Part shown: piece after piece, positions 25,902 to 34,096 of the stretch
Layout: the number at the start of each line of letters is the position of its first letter
How positions within the stretch are numbered: the first letter of the stretch is position 1
From: Granulicella tundricola MP5ACTX9
GTDB lineage: Bacteria; Acidobacteriota; Terriglobia; Terriglobales; Acidobacteriaceae
Length of the DNA: 64,000 bases
Direction: 5' to 3'
NCBI RefSeq assembly: GCF_000178975.2
Contig: NC_015064.1
Location: 3,038,001 to 3,102,000, forward strand
The notes under the pieces: model-generated
Seen by the model: the letters and a program-made list of their open reading frames with translations, nothing else
Told to the model about the DNA's origin: nothing
The model's database searches: none
Made by a program: the position numbers and the translations under genes

Positions 25902-26837
25902 CTACTTACTCGAATAATACCCCGTCCGATACCGCAAACTCACTCCCTGCGAATCCACCAGCGACACCCCAATCTTCCGATACCCATCCCGCCGGCTCTT
26001 CACCGTCTTCTCCGGCGCATAGTACCCCAGCACATACTGCGTCCTTAGATCATCCGACACCTTCGCATACACCTTAGCCAGATCCCGCGGATCGTTCACA
26101 TAGTAGTAATTGCCGCCCGTATCCGTCGCCATCTGGATCAGCGCATGTTCCCCACCCGTATTGCGCCCCGCATCCGCCTCAATCGGCACGACGATCAGCG
26201 CATACACCATCACACCCGCGCGCTGAGCCTGCTCGACCGCCTGGTCATACCCCACGCCATGAACGGTGTTATCCCCATCCGTAATCAACACCAGCACCCG
26301 CCGCCGCCCACCTCCGGCATTGGTCTCCCCCAACCGCTGCGAAGCCAGATACACCGCATCATACACAGCGGTCGCATCGCCCTTCCTCAACTCATTCAAC
26401 CCATTCTCAATCCGCTTCTTATCGTTCGTAAACGACACAACCTCTCGCACCGTATCGGAGAAATCCATCAAGTCGAACTCATCCTGCTCCCTGAGCAACG
26501 CCCTCACAAACTTCTTCCCAGCCTCTTTTTCAAGACGATCATTCGTCACCACACTCTCGCTCCCATCGATCGCCATCACGATCGAAAGCGGCGTAGCCGA
26601 CTCCTTCTCAAAGAACGCAATCTTCTGCGCCACCCCGTCCTCAGAGATCACAAAATCCGCCTTGGAGAGCCCCCCCACCGGAGCCCCCTGCGCATCCACC
26701 GCATTCACCGCCACATTCACCAGCCGAGACTCAGCTTTCAGCGTCGTCACAGCCTGCTCCGGAGCCCGCCGCTCAATCGGCGCCTGCCCCCCACCAACCC
26801 CGCAAGCCACGACCAAACCCCAACCCAAAACTCTCAA
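25902..26837 (-). CDS. VWFA-related domain protein
   Basis: A 311-aa exported protein of the same VWFA-related type as the one at 18.9-20.0 kb, but with a better MIDAS: LSIVMAIDGSESV (DxSxS, here DGSES), later Thr/Ser and VLVLITDGDNT. N-terminal residues GWGLVVACGVGGGQAP look like a short signal peptide or lipoprotein-like segment with Cys12. Then NVAVNAVDAQGAPVGGL and KADFVISEDGVAQKI, the typical preceding Ig-like strand. C-terminus YVLGYYAPEKTVKSRRDGYRK fits. Function unknown, perhaps adhesion or complex assembly. Confidence 0.82.
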   Translation of the reverse strand: MRVLGWGLVVACGVGGGQAPIERRAPEQAVTTLKAESRLVNVAVNAVDAQGAPVGGLSKADFVISEDGVAQKIAFFEKESATPLSIVMAIDGSESVVTNDRLEKEAGKKFVRALLREQDEFDLMDFSDTVREVVSFTNDKKRIENGLNELRKGDATAVYDAVYLASQRLGETNAGGGRRRVLVLITDGDNTVHGVGYDQAVEQAQRAGVMVYALIVVPIEADAGRNTGGEHALIQMATDTGGNYYYVNDPRDLAKVYAKVSDDLRTQYVLGYYAPEKTVKSRRDGYRKIGVSLVDSQGVSLRYRTGYYSSK

Positions 26838-26916
26838 CGAACGCCCGCCTTAACTCAACACTCAAAACTGACAACTCACAACTGGACAATGCAGCCTTCG
26901 CTAAACCGGCCTGAAA

Positions 26917-27372
26917 TCAATTCCCATTCAGCGCAACCTCTGTTGGAAACGGCTCTCCATCCGCCCAAATCACCCCATCCACAAACGTCTCCTTCTTCCA
27001 GATCGGCACCTGTTTCTTCAACGTATCGATCAACCACCTACAAGCATCGAACGCCGCCCCACGATGAGCGCTCGCCACAACAATCAGCACACTCGTCTCA
27101 CCCACCACCAACCGCCCCAGCCGATGCAGCAACGCCACATCCCGCACCCCAAACTTCACAATCGCCTCCGCAGCCAGCCCCTCCATCTGCGTCAGCGCCA
27201 TCTCCCGATAAGCCTCATAGTCCAGATAAAGCGTCTTCCGCCCCCGCGTATTGTCCCGCACAATTCCGTCGAACACGCACACCGCGCCATCCGCCCCGGC
27301 CTTCATCTCCGCCATCACCGCATCCGTCGGCAGCACCTCATCCAGAATCTCAACCCGCACAACACCCTCCAC
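26917..27372 (-). CDS. moaE: Molybdopterin synthase catalytic subunit
   Basis: A 151-aa MoaE: CVFDGIVRDNTRGRKTLYLDYEAY, VALLHRLGRLVVGETSV and SAHRGAAFDACRWLIDTLK, including the active-site Lys region KKQVPIWKKE. It transfers sulfur from MoaD thiocarboxylate to precursor Z. The start given is GTG, overlapping the moaD end by 23 bases; a GTG at 27360 is possible too. Confidence 0.95.
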   Translation of the reverse strand: MEGVVRVEILDEVLPTDAVMAEMKAGADGAVCVFDGIVRDNTRGRKTLYLDYEAYREMALTQMEGLAAEAIVKFGVRDVALLHRLGRLVVGETSVLIVVASAHRGAAFDACRWLIDTLKKQVPIWKKETFVDGVIWADGEPFPTEVALNGN

Positions 27373-27619
27373 TCACCGGCGGCAGCAACGCCACCTCATC
27401 GCCGTCGTTCAATACGGTCTCCATCCCCGCATACTCCCGGTTCACCGCCACGGCGATCGACCCCATCATCCCACCTAACCCCTCACCTGATTTAGACGAG
27501 CGCCCCGCCAAATCGCGTACAAGCCCCCCGACACGGCTTCCCACATCCAAATGCATCGACTCCTCCGCCACCCCGACGAAATCTTTCAAAACCCCGAAAT
27601 AAAGCACCCTGACGATCAC
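27350..27619 (-). CDS. moaD: Molybdopterin synthase sulfur-carrier subunit
   Basis: A ubiquitin-like MoaD of 89 aa: IVRVLYFGVLKDFVGVAEES at the start, VALLPPVSGG near the end. Unusually four residues (CCAG) follow the Gly-Gly that is normally terminal, so the C-terminus ends ...SGGCCAG; see findings. Start codon uncertain: GTG at 27619, TTG at 27622 or a more distant ATG. Overlaps moaE. The ThiF/MoeB-type adenylyltransferase at 43-44 kb could activate it. Confidence 0.82.
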   Translation of the reverse strand: MIVRVLYFGVLKDFVGVAEESMHLDVGSRVGGLVRDLAGRSSKSGEGLGGMMGSIAVAVNREYAGMETVLNDGDEVALLPPVSGGCCAG

Positions 27620-27665
27620 CAACTCAGCATATCCCACCGCATTATGGACCGACACAATTGGGTGC

Positions 27666-27691
27666 CCCATGTCCCGCTTCTGGGACATGGG
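27666..27691. repeat. Perfect 10-bp hairpin
   Basis: CCCATGTCCC (27666-27675) and GGGACATGGG (27682-27691), separated by 6 bases, lie between the DUF6321-like gene and moaD. No U-tract follows on the minus strand, so it is either a weak terminator, an RNA-stability hairpin or a REP-like element. Confidence 0.6.
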
Positions 27692-27710
27692 CTCATAGCG
27701 GAACTACAGC

Positions 27711-28148
27711 TCACTCCTTAGCCTCCGCCAGCAACTTCCGCCCCTTAGCTGCCAGCTTCTTCTCTTCCGCCTCAGTCTTAGGCACCGGCTCACCCCAGGC
27801 CGCAGCCTGCAGCGCCTGCCGAGTCGGCTCGCCATCCTTCACCACCGGTCCCGGAGGAGTCGTAAAGTGCCGAGTCAGAAACGATCCCTTCCGCCTCTTC
27901 TTCTCCGGCGTATCCGCCTTCCCCTTCACCCCCTCCTGCAGATGCCCTCCGGTCGCGTCGTTATAAGTCTTCCGCCCCGCAGCCGTAAGCCCACCCTTCG
28001 GGTCCTTACCTTCCTTCGTCAACGAAACCGATTTCCGGCTCGGCGGCTTCCCCGCACCCTTCTTCGCGGCAATCTTCTTCGCCGGAGCCTTCTTCGCTGC
28101 CGTTTTCTTAGCTGATGTCTTCTTAGCTGATGTCTTCTTCGTCGCCAT
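27711..28148 (-). CDS. Lys/Ala-rich DUF6321-like protein
   Basis: A 145-aa very basic protein. Residues 1-40 are KKTSAKKTAAKK-type repeats like the tails of bacterial histone H1-like proteins. The rest, from GGLTAAGRKTYNDATGGHLQ through DTPEKKRRKGSFLTRHF to EPTRQALQAAAWGEPVP, matches the small conserved DUF6321-type domain. DNA or RNA binding is plausible from charge only. Own hairpin downstream; lon lies upstream beyond a terminator. Confidence 0.75.
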   Translation of the reverse strand: MATKKTSAKKTSAKKTAAKKAPAKKIAAKKGAGKPPSRKSVSLTKEGKDPKGGLTAAGRKTYNDATGGHLQEGVKGKADTPEKKRRKGSFLTRHFTTPPGPVVKDGEPTRQALQAAAWGEPVPKTEAEEKKLAAKGRKLLAEAKE

Positions 28149-28263
28149 AAAACCTCCTCATGCGACCCTCAGATGCTGTCCCCGCCTTCGCCGTCACAGC
28201 CTCAGCAAGCAATTTCCATCACGCCCAAATCTCCTTGGTTTCACAGAAGACCGACCAACAAAA

Positions 28264-28289
28264 GGGCACAGGGGATATCCCCCGTGCCC
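28264..28289 (-). terminator. Terminator after lon
   Basis: GGGCACAGGGG pairs with CCCCCGTGCCC around ATAT (one G-T/A-C mismatch). On the minus strand TTTTGTTGG follows. Lies 55 bases past the lon stop. Confidence 0.8.
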
Positions 28290-28343
28290 TCGTATTTCAC
28301 TCCGTGTTCTCCGTGGTTCGCTTCCAGAATCGCCGCGACTGCC

Positions 28344-30794
28344 TTACACAGCAGCCTGCAGCACTTCCTCCCGAACCTCCTCGTCCTGCACTTCCTCAAC
28401 GAGATTCTTCGGCAGAGCCACAGCCAGCACATCCTCAATCCGCCGAGCGTAGTGGATCGTAATCCCTTCCGTCTGATCCGGCGTCAGGTCCTCATCCACC
28501 TGCTGTTTGCAGTCCACAGGCAGAATCACATCTCGAACCCCGGCACGCTTCGCCGCCAGGAACTTCTCCTTGATTCCGCCGACCGGCAGCACATCGCCGC
28601 TCAACGTAATCTCGCCCGTCATCGCAAGCAGTGGCCGAACCGGCTTATCCGTCAGCAGGCTCACCAGCGCAGTCGCCATCGTCACACCGGCACTCGGACC
28701 ATCCTTAGGAATCGCACCAGCCGGCACATGGATATGCAGGTCGAGATCCTTCGTAAAGTCCTCATCCAGCCCAAGCCCAATCGCGTTCGAGCGGACCCAC
28801 GTCAGCGCAGCCTGCATCGACTCCTTCATCACATCGCCAATCTGCCCCGTGATGTTGAAGCCGCCCTTCCCCTTCATCTTGTTCGCTTCGATGAAGAGAA
28901 TATCGCCGCCCGCCGGAGTCCACGCAAGGCCAACCACAACGCCTGCCCGCTTCGTCCGCTCTGCGATCTCCGTATCCACGCGCACCTTGATGCCGCCCAG
29001 GAACTCGTGAATGATCTCCGGAGTAATGACCAGCTTCTCCGTACGACCCTCCGCGATCTTCCGCGCCAGCTTCCGGCACACCGTGCCAATCTGCTGTTCG
29101 AGCTTACGAACCCCAGCCTCACGCGTGTAATGCCGAGCCACCAGAGCCACAGACTCCTGCGGAAACTCCATCATGTCGTCCGGCACGCCGTTCTCTTTGA
29201 TCTGCCGCGGAATGAGGTATTTCTGCGCAATTGCAACCTTCTCCTCTTCCGTATAGCCCGTCAGCTCAATGATCTCCATACGGTCGAGCAGCGGTCCCGG
29301 AATCGTATCCAACTGGTTCGCCGTGCAGATAAACAGCACTTTGCTCAGATCAAACGGCTGATCCAGATAGTTGTCCCGGAACGTATTGTTCTGCTCCGGA
29401 TCAAGCGTTTCAAGCAAAGCACTCGCAGGATCTCCCCGGAAGTCCCTGCCCAGCTTATCGATCTCATCCAGCATGAACACCGGGTCCTTCACCTCAACTC
29501 TCTTCAGGTGTTGAATGATCTGCCCCGGCAGCGCGCCGATATACGTCCGCCGATGCCCGCGAATCTCCGCTTCATCATGCATACCGCCCAGCGAAATCCG
29601 CGAGAACTTCCGGTCCAGCGCACGCGCAATCGACTTACCCAGCGAGGTCTTACCCACGCCCGGAGGCCCGACAAAGCACAGAATCGGCCCCTTCATATCC
29701 GGCTTCAACCGCCGCACAGAAAGATAATCCAGAATGCGATCCTTCACCTTCTTCAGCCCGTAGTGATCCTCATCCAGGAAGGCCTTCGCCTTCAAGATAT
29801 CCACCTCGCCAGACGAGGTCTTGGCCCAAGGCAGAACCGCCAGCCACTCCACGTAGTTACGCGTCAGCGAATAATCCGCCGCCGCCGGATTCATCCGGCT
29901 CAGCCGCGCCAGCTCCTTCAGCGCGTCCTTCTGCGTCTCCTCCGGCATCCCCGCGTTCTCGATCTTCTCCTTCAGCTCCGCAATATCCTTCTGCGTATCA
30001 TCCAGGTCGCCGAGCTCTTTCTGGATCGCCTTCATCTGCTCGCGCAGGTAGTAGTCCCGCTGCGACTGCTGCACCGAGTCCTGCACCTCACTCTGAATCT
30101 TGTTCCGGAGCTGCTGAACCTCAAGCTCCTTCGCCAGATGCTTGTTCACCCGCTCCAGCCGAGCACTGACAGAAGAGGTCTCCAACAATTCCTGCTTGTC
30201 GGTCGTCGTCAAAAACGGCAGGCTGGACGCAATAAAGTCCGCCAACCGTCCGGGCTCGTCGATGTTGATCGCAATTGTCTGAAGATCGTCAGACAGCGTC
30301 GGCGAAGACGTCACAATCTGCTGAAACTGGCTCACCACATTGCGCTGCAACGCCTCGAGCTCCGGCGTCTTCTCCGGCTCAACTTCGCTCAGAATCTCAT
30401 ACTCAGCCGTCATAAACGGCATCAACTGCGTAAACTCACCCAGCCGCACCCGCTCATTGCCCTCCGTAAACACAAAGAGGCTCTGGTTCGGCATCTTGAC
30501 GACCTTATGCACCGTCGCGCGCGTTCCCACGCTATGCAGATCGGTCCCCTCCGGCGTATCCAGGCGAGCATCCTGCTGCGCCACCACCAGGATCGTCTTC
30601 TCCTCACCCAATGACTGAATCAGTTGAATCGAGCTCTCACGCCCCACCGTCAGCGGCAGCACCGCATGAGGAAACAGCACCGTATCCCGAACCGGCAGCA
30701 CCGGAATCGCGCCACGTCCAACCTCACCCTGACCCACAACCTCACCGGTCTTTACCCCGGTCGGCTTAATCACGCTTACGAAATCGCTTGGCAT
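28344..30794 (-). CDS. lon: ATP-dependent protease Lon
   Basis: An 816-aa Lon: N-terminal substrate-binding domain ([20 protein letters not shown]), coiled-coil ([13 protein letters not shown]), AAA+ with Walker [14 protein letters not shown] and sensor regions, and the C-terminal protease with Ser in [17 protein letters not shown] and Lys in the AKRAGV segment. Cytosolic, degrades misfolded and regulatory proteins, including many antitoxins such as those in this window. Start chosen at [10 protein letters not shown], after GGGAG; the longer frame adds 11 residues. Confidence 0.97.
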   Translation of the reverse strand: MPSDFVSVIKPTGVKTGEVVGQGEVGRGAIPVLPVRDTVLFPHAVLPLTVGRESSIQLIQSLGEEKTILVVAQQDARLDTPEGTDLHSVGTRATVHKVVKMPNQSLFVFTEGNERVRLGEFTQLMPFMTAEYEILSEVEPEKTPELEALQRNVVSQFQQIVTSSPTLSDDLQTIAINIDEPGRLADFIASSLPFLTTTDKQELLETSSVSARLERVNKHLAKELEVQQLRNKIQSEVQDSVQQSQRDYYLREQMKAIQKELGDLDDTQKDIAELKEKIENAGMPEETQKDALKELARLSRMNPAAADYSLTRNYVEWLAVLPWAKTSSGEVDILKAKAFLDEDHYGLKKVKDRILDYLSVRRLKPDMKGPILCFVGPPGVGKTSLGKSIARALDRKFSRISLGGMHDEAEIRGHRRTYIGALPGQIIQHLKRVEVKDPVFMLDEIDKLGRDFRGDPASALLETLDPEQNNTFRDNYLDQPFDLSKVLFICTANQLDTIPGPLLDRMEIIELTGYTEEEKVAIAQKYLIPRQIKENGVPDDMMEFPQESVALVARHYTREAGVRKLEQQIGTVCRKLARKIAEGRTEKLVITPEIIHEFLGGIKVRVDTEIAERTKRAGVVVGLAWTPAGGDILFIEANKMKGKGGFNITGQIGDVMKESMQAALTWVRSNAIGLGLDEDFTKDLDLHIHVPAGAIPKDGPSAGVTMATALVSLLTDKPVRPLLAMTGEITLSGDVLPVGGIKEKFLAAKRAGVRDVILPVDCKQQVDEDLTPDQTEGITIHYARRIEDVLAVALPKNLVEEVQDEEVREEVLQAAV

Positions 30795-31034
30795 ACTCCC
30801 TACCCTTCTCGAACCATTGTCTCTCAACTTGAGTGCAACGTTATCAAGTTATCAGCTATTCGATGCAGCATATCAGGAAACGTCGCACACAGAAAAGCCC
30901 CGCCCCTCCGCCTATCGGCGCACCGGCCCGACCACATTACCTCCGTAACGTGGCTCACACAAGATTCGGATGCAATCGGAGCCCCACCCCGACCCTCATT
31001 TCAAAACAATCTTCCTAATCACTAGCCACCGCCT

Positions 31035-31901
31035 TCAAGCCGCCCGATACCGCCCCAACTCCCTCACCATCTCGCAAGACCGCCCCAGTGCCGCCAGCAC
31101 CCCATCTGCCTGCCCCTCCCCCTCAAACCGCACGTCGACATAAAACACATACTCCCACGGCCGCCCCGGCACCGGCCTCGATTCGATCCGCGTCAGATTC
31201 ATCCCCGCCCGCCGAAACTCCTCGAGCGCCGCAATCAGAGTCCCCGGCTCATGCGACACGCTGAACGCCACACTCATCTTGTCCGCGCCAGCGTCCTCCA
31301 CCCCAACCGCCCCAGCCCGCACCAGCCGATAGAACCGCGTGTAGTTCTCCGCATGATCCTCCACGCCGGCCACCAGCACCTCGCCACCGTACTGCGTCGC
31401 CGCAAGCTCCGGCGCGATCCCCGCCGTATCCCGCAGCCCTTTCGCCATGATCTCCTTCACGCTCCCCGCCGTGTCATAAAAAGGTTCGGCACTGATCTCC
31501 CCATTCGCCCGCAGCCACCGTCTGCACTGGCTCAAAGCCACCGGATGCGAGATCACCCTCCTGATCTCACTCAGCTTCACCCCCGGAGCCACAATCACGT
31601 TATGCCGAATCTTCAGCAGGCTCTCCGCCGTGATCTTCACCTCGTGCTGCAGCAGAAGATCATAGTGTTCGGACACAGATCCATGCAGGCTGTTCTCGAT
31701 CGGCAGCACCGCCGAATCCACCTCCCCGCTGGCCAGCCGCTCGATCACCTCAGCCGATAACCCACACGGCACAATCCTCAGCTCTCCCCCATCCGCCGGC
31801 TGCATCCCCAGCGCCGCCATATGGCTGTTCGATCCCAACTCACCTTGAATCGCGACCCGGCTTACGGACCCTGCACCGCCCTGGATTGCCTCACCCCACA
31901 T
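31035..31901 (-). CDS. pheA: Prephenate dehydratase
   Basis: A 288-aa monofunctional PheA: VAIQGELGSNSHMAA, VLPIENSLHGSVSEHYDLLL and FYDTAGSVKEIM with the dehydratase Thr context, then the ACT regulatory domain (AFSVSHEPGTLIAALEEFRRAGMNLTRIESRP), where phenylalanine would bind as feedback inhibitor. Converts prephenate to phenylpyruvate. Stands alone, with about 240 bases without a gene between it and lon; no attenuator or leader peptide is visible. Confidence 0.96.
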   Translation of the reverse strand: MWGEAIQGGAGSVSRVAIQGELGSNSHMAALGMQPADGGELRIVPCGLSAEVIERLASGEVDSAVLPIENSLHGSVSEHYDLLLQHEVKITAESLLKIRHNVIVAPGVKLSEIRRVISHPVALSQCRRWLRANGEISAEPFYDTAGSVKEIMAKGLRDTAGIAPELAATQYGGEVLVAGVEDHAENYTRFYRLVRAGAVGVEDAGADKMSVAFSVSHEPGTLIAALEEFRRAGMNLTRIESRPVPGRPWEYVFYVDVRFEGEGQADGVLAALGRSCEMVRELGRYRAA

Positions 31902-32050
31902 CTGCTCTTGACCTCACAAACAAACCTAACATTCCTGCTTCATAAGACAACCTGACTATCAGTCGAAGCACCTTACCACATGACGGCCGCACGGCCTGTA
32001 GCAAAAAGCTCAGGTCGACCTTATGGCCCAGCTCTCAGGAGAAATATCAA

Positions 32051-32200
32051 ATGCTTTGGACTATCACAATCATCCTCGTCGTCCTCTGGCTGCTCGGCAT
32101 GGTAAGCGGATACACGCTTGGTTCCTGGATTCACATCCTGCTCGTCCTTGCCGTCATCGTGCTTATCTTCAACCTGCTCTCCGGCCGACGAGCCCTCTAA
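32051..32200 (+). CDS. lmo0937-family small membrane protein
   Basis: A 49-aa peptide starting MLWTITIILVVLWLLGMV, two membrane helices separated by SGYTLGSWIH, ending LLSGRRAL; the layout matches the lmo0937 family. AGGAGA lies 8 bases before the ATG. Role unknown, often induced under stress. It is 66 bases upstream of the CsbD gene and likely shares its transcript. Confidence 0.85.
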   Translation: MLWTITIILVVLWLLGMVSGYTLGSWIHILLVLAVIVLIFNLLSGRRAL

Positions 32201-32266
32201 CGCTCCGGCCACGCGAAGCCACTCAATCGCATCCTATACAGCAGCAGGCAACAAGGAGAATCGGCC

Positions 32267-32584
32267 ATGAATGAAGACAAAGCAACAGGCGTACTCGACC
32301 AGGTTAAGGGCAGCGTCAAGCAGGCATTCGGTGAAGCGACCAACAATCAATCTCTCGCCAACGAAGGCGCAGCCGATCAGGTCAAGGGCCATGCAAAGGA
32401 AGCCTGGGGCAGCGTAAAAGATACCGCCAGCAACCTCAACCACAGCCGTGACGCAGAGGACGCAAAGCTCCACACCGAGCAGAACGCCCACAGCTTCCGC
32501 GATAGCGTAACCAACGCCGCCGAAAGCGCAAAAGAGAGCATCCAGCGCGGCCTCCACAACCTCGAACACAAAGCCAACGACTAA
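32267..32584 (+). CDS. CsbD family stress protein
   Basis: A 105-aa hydrophilic helical protein with two CsbD-like repeats: ATGVLDQVKGSVKQAFGEAT and EGAADQVKGHAKEAWGSVKD, then a longer charged tail (RDAEDAKLHTEQNAHSFRD). CsbD proteins are induced in general stress; function undefined. AAGGAG precedes the ATG. A terminator follows 24 bases after the stop. Confidence 0.93.
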   Translation: MNEDKATGVLDQVKGSVKQAFGEATNNQSLANEGAADQVKGHAKEAWGSVKDTASNLNHSRDAEDAKLHTEQNAHSFRDSVTNAAESAKESIQRGLHNLEHKAND

Positions 32585-32607
32585 GCATGGCGCAACGCAG
32601 ACGCTAA

Positions 32608-32633
32608 AGAGGCCACCCAACCGGGTGGCCTCT
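32608..32633 (+). terminator. Terminator after the CsbD gene
   Basis: AGAGGCCACCC (32608-32618) and GGGTGGCCTCT (32623-32633) pair perfectly around AACC, followed by CGTCTTTCCTC. Confidence 0.8.
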
Positions 32634-32692
32634 CGTCTTTCCTCTGTATTCTCAGCTTTTCTCTCCGCGCCCTCTGTGGTTAGCTTTTCACT

Positions 32693-33559
32693 CTATCGCC
32701 GCACCACAACAGCACCAGCCACAAACAAAAAGAACACCACAGAAATAATCCCATTCAACAAAAAGAAAGCCGCATTCATCCGCCGCAGATCCCTCGGCGA
32801 AATAATGCAATGCTCATAAACCAGCAGCCCCGCCACAATCGCCGTCCCCACATATCCCACCACCCCAAGCCCAAACAACCGATCCAGCCAAATTGCCAAC
32901 CCCACGACTCCCAGGTGCATCACCCGCGCAATCCAGAAAGCCCCCTCCAGCCCAAAAGCCGCCGGAACGCTATTCAACCCCACAGCCCGGTCGTGCTCAA
33001 AGTCCTGGCAGGCATAAAGCACATCGAACCCGCCCACCCAAAGCATCACAAGCCCGGTCAGCACAATAATCCTCGGATCAAGTGAACCGGTAACTGCGAT
33101 CCATGCAGCCGAGGGAGCAATCCCCAGCGCCAGCCCCAGCACCAGGTGCGACCAACGCGTCAGCCGCTTCATATAGCTATAAGCCAGCACCACCACCAGC
33201 GCTACCGGCGCAAGCTCCAGCGTAAGCCGGTTCAGCATCGCAGCCGCCACCAGGAACACAGCCGAGCTCACCACCACAAACCCCGCCACAAATCCCCAGC
33301 TCAACTGCCCGGCCGGAATCGCCCGCATCTTCGTCCGCGGATTCGCCTCATCCAGCGTCGCATCCACCAGCCGGTTGAACGCCATCGCCGCCGACCGCGC
33401 CGCGACCATGCACACCACGATCCACAAAAGCTTCACCGCCGGAGGCCATCCACCCGCCGCCAGCACCGCACCCGTCAACGCAAACGGCAACGCAAAGATC
33501 GAGTGTTCCCACTTGATCATCTCCAACGTAACCGCCGTATTCCGAACCAAAGAAGCCAT
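32693..33559 (-). CDS. UbiA-family prenyltransferase (MqnP/UbiA-like)
   Basis: A 288-aa polytopic membrane prenyltransferase with about eight helices. MIKWEHSIFALPFALTGAVL and the first Asp motif NRLVDATLDEANPRT (NDxxD-like) and second DVLYACQDFEHDR match the UbiA relatives linked to the futalosine menaquinone pathway (MqnP). It attaches a polyprenyl chain, made by the synthase at 5.2-6.2 kb, to an aromatic ring. Whether it is MqnP or a ubiquinone-type UbiA cannot be settled here, though Acidobacteria usually use menaquinone. Confidence 0.88.
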   Translation of the reverse strand: MASLVRNTAVTLEMIKWEHSIFALPFALTGAVLAAGGWPPAVKLLWIVVCMVAARSAAMAFNRLVDATLDEANPRTKMRAIPAGQLSWGFVAGFVVVSSAVFLVAAAMLNRLTLELAPVALVVVLAYSYMKRLTRWSHLVLGLALGIAPSAAWIAVTGSLDPRIIVLTGLVMLWVGGFDVLYACQDFEHDRAVGLNSVPAAFGLEGAFWIARVMHLGVVGLAIWLDRLFGLGVVGYVGTAIVAGLLVYEHCIISPRDLRRMNAAFFLLNGIISVVFFLFVAGAVVVRR

Positions 33560-33695
33560 CCCTCTATTCTAGGCCGAGGCGCGGCTATCCCATCTCGCCC
33601 TCCGCCCCAGCGGTCGCTTGTTGCCACTGTCGGCCCTCACCGATACCGACGCCGTCCATCCGTCGCGTTGCCTTGGGCATCACCACCGTCTTCGC

Positions 33696-33729
33696 CGTTG
33701 CTGTTGTCGTTGCCGTTGCCGTTGCCGTT
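33696..33729. repeat. Hexamer GTTGCC tandem tract
   Basis: About five to six imperfect copies of GTTGCC (some GTTGCT, GTTGTC), in a row. Confidence 0.85.
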
Positions 33730-33738
33730 CGGATTAGA

Positions 33739-33791
33739 GGGGGACTTTAGTCCCCCGTCCCGGGTCTCCCACGATTGGGGGCTTTAGCCCC
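33739..33791. repeat. Tandem REP-like hairpins
   Basis: GGGGGACTTTAGTCCCCC (33739-33756) and GGGGCTTTAGCCCC (33778-33791) are perfect palindromes with the same TTTA loop, 21 bases apart. Confidence 0.8.
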
Positions 33792-34004
33792 GGGCACCAA
33801 CCCGGCATAACCGTAATAAAAAGCACAACTTACAACTATTTTTCCAGGAAACACCCGCAAACTGGCTTGTCAAGCCCGTCGAACACCAAAATACCCCATA
33901 ACCCAAACAATCAAAACCACTTACGCCCAAAAAATAGTTGGGGTATTTACCCCACGCAACTTGATAAAATAGAAACAGCAAGAAATACACAAACAAAGCA
34001 ACAA

Positions 34005-34049
34005 AAATGAGTTAGGTCCAGACCAAACATGTCCGGACCTAACTCATTT
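34005..34049 (-). terminator. Terminator of the bamA-surA-tamB run
   Basis: AAATGAGTTAGGTCC (34005-34019) and GGACCTAACTCATTT (34035-34049) give a perfect 15-bp stem with a 15-base loop. On the minus strand TTTTTGTTGC follows. Located after the tamB stop. Confidence 0.88.
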
Positions 34050-34096
34050 ATTTTGAAGACTTTGAACCAAAACGGGGGGGGAGGGGGGAGTACCCC

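Larger units (their letters stand above)
33560..34004. other. Gene-free region with repeats
   Basis: About 445 bases with no supportable gene. It contains a tandem GTTGCC tract, two tandem hairpins, and then an AT-rich stretch (33800-34000). Open frames through the hairpins read like degenerate repeat translations (SRVSHDWGL). No promoter or RNA gene is recognisable. Confidence 0.6.

Noticed and set aside
26145-27602. 485-codon frame opposite VWFA, moaE and moaD
   Set aside because: Spans three real genes on the other strand; composition is that of a shadow.
28173-30614. 813-codon open frame antisense to lon
   Set aside because: Arg/Leu/His-rich shadow of lon with no domain; GC bias explains its length.
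30795-31034. Possible heat-shock promoter or RNA gene upstream of lon
   Set aside because: TTGATAACG-like words exist, but no CIRCE element, sigma-32-type pair or RNA fold could be shown.
33146-33787. 213-codon + frame through the repeats after the prenyltransferase
   Set aside because: Mostly antisense to the prenyltransferase, the tail being translated repeats.
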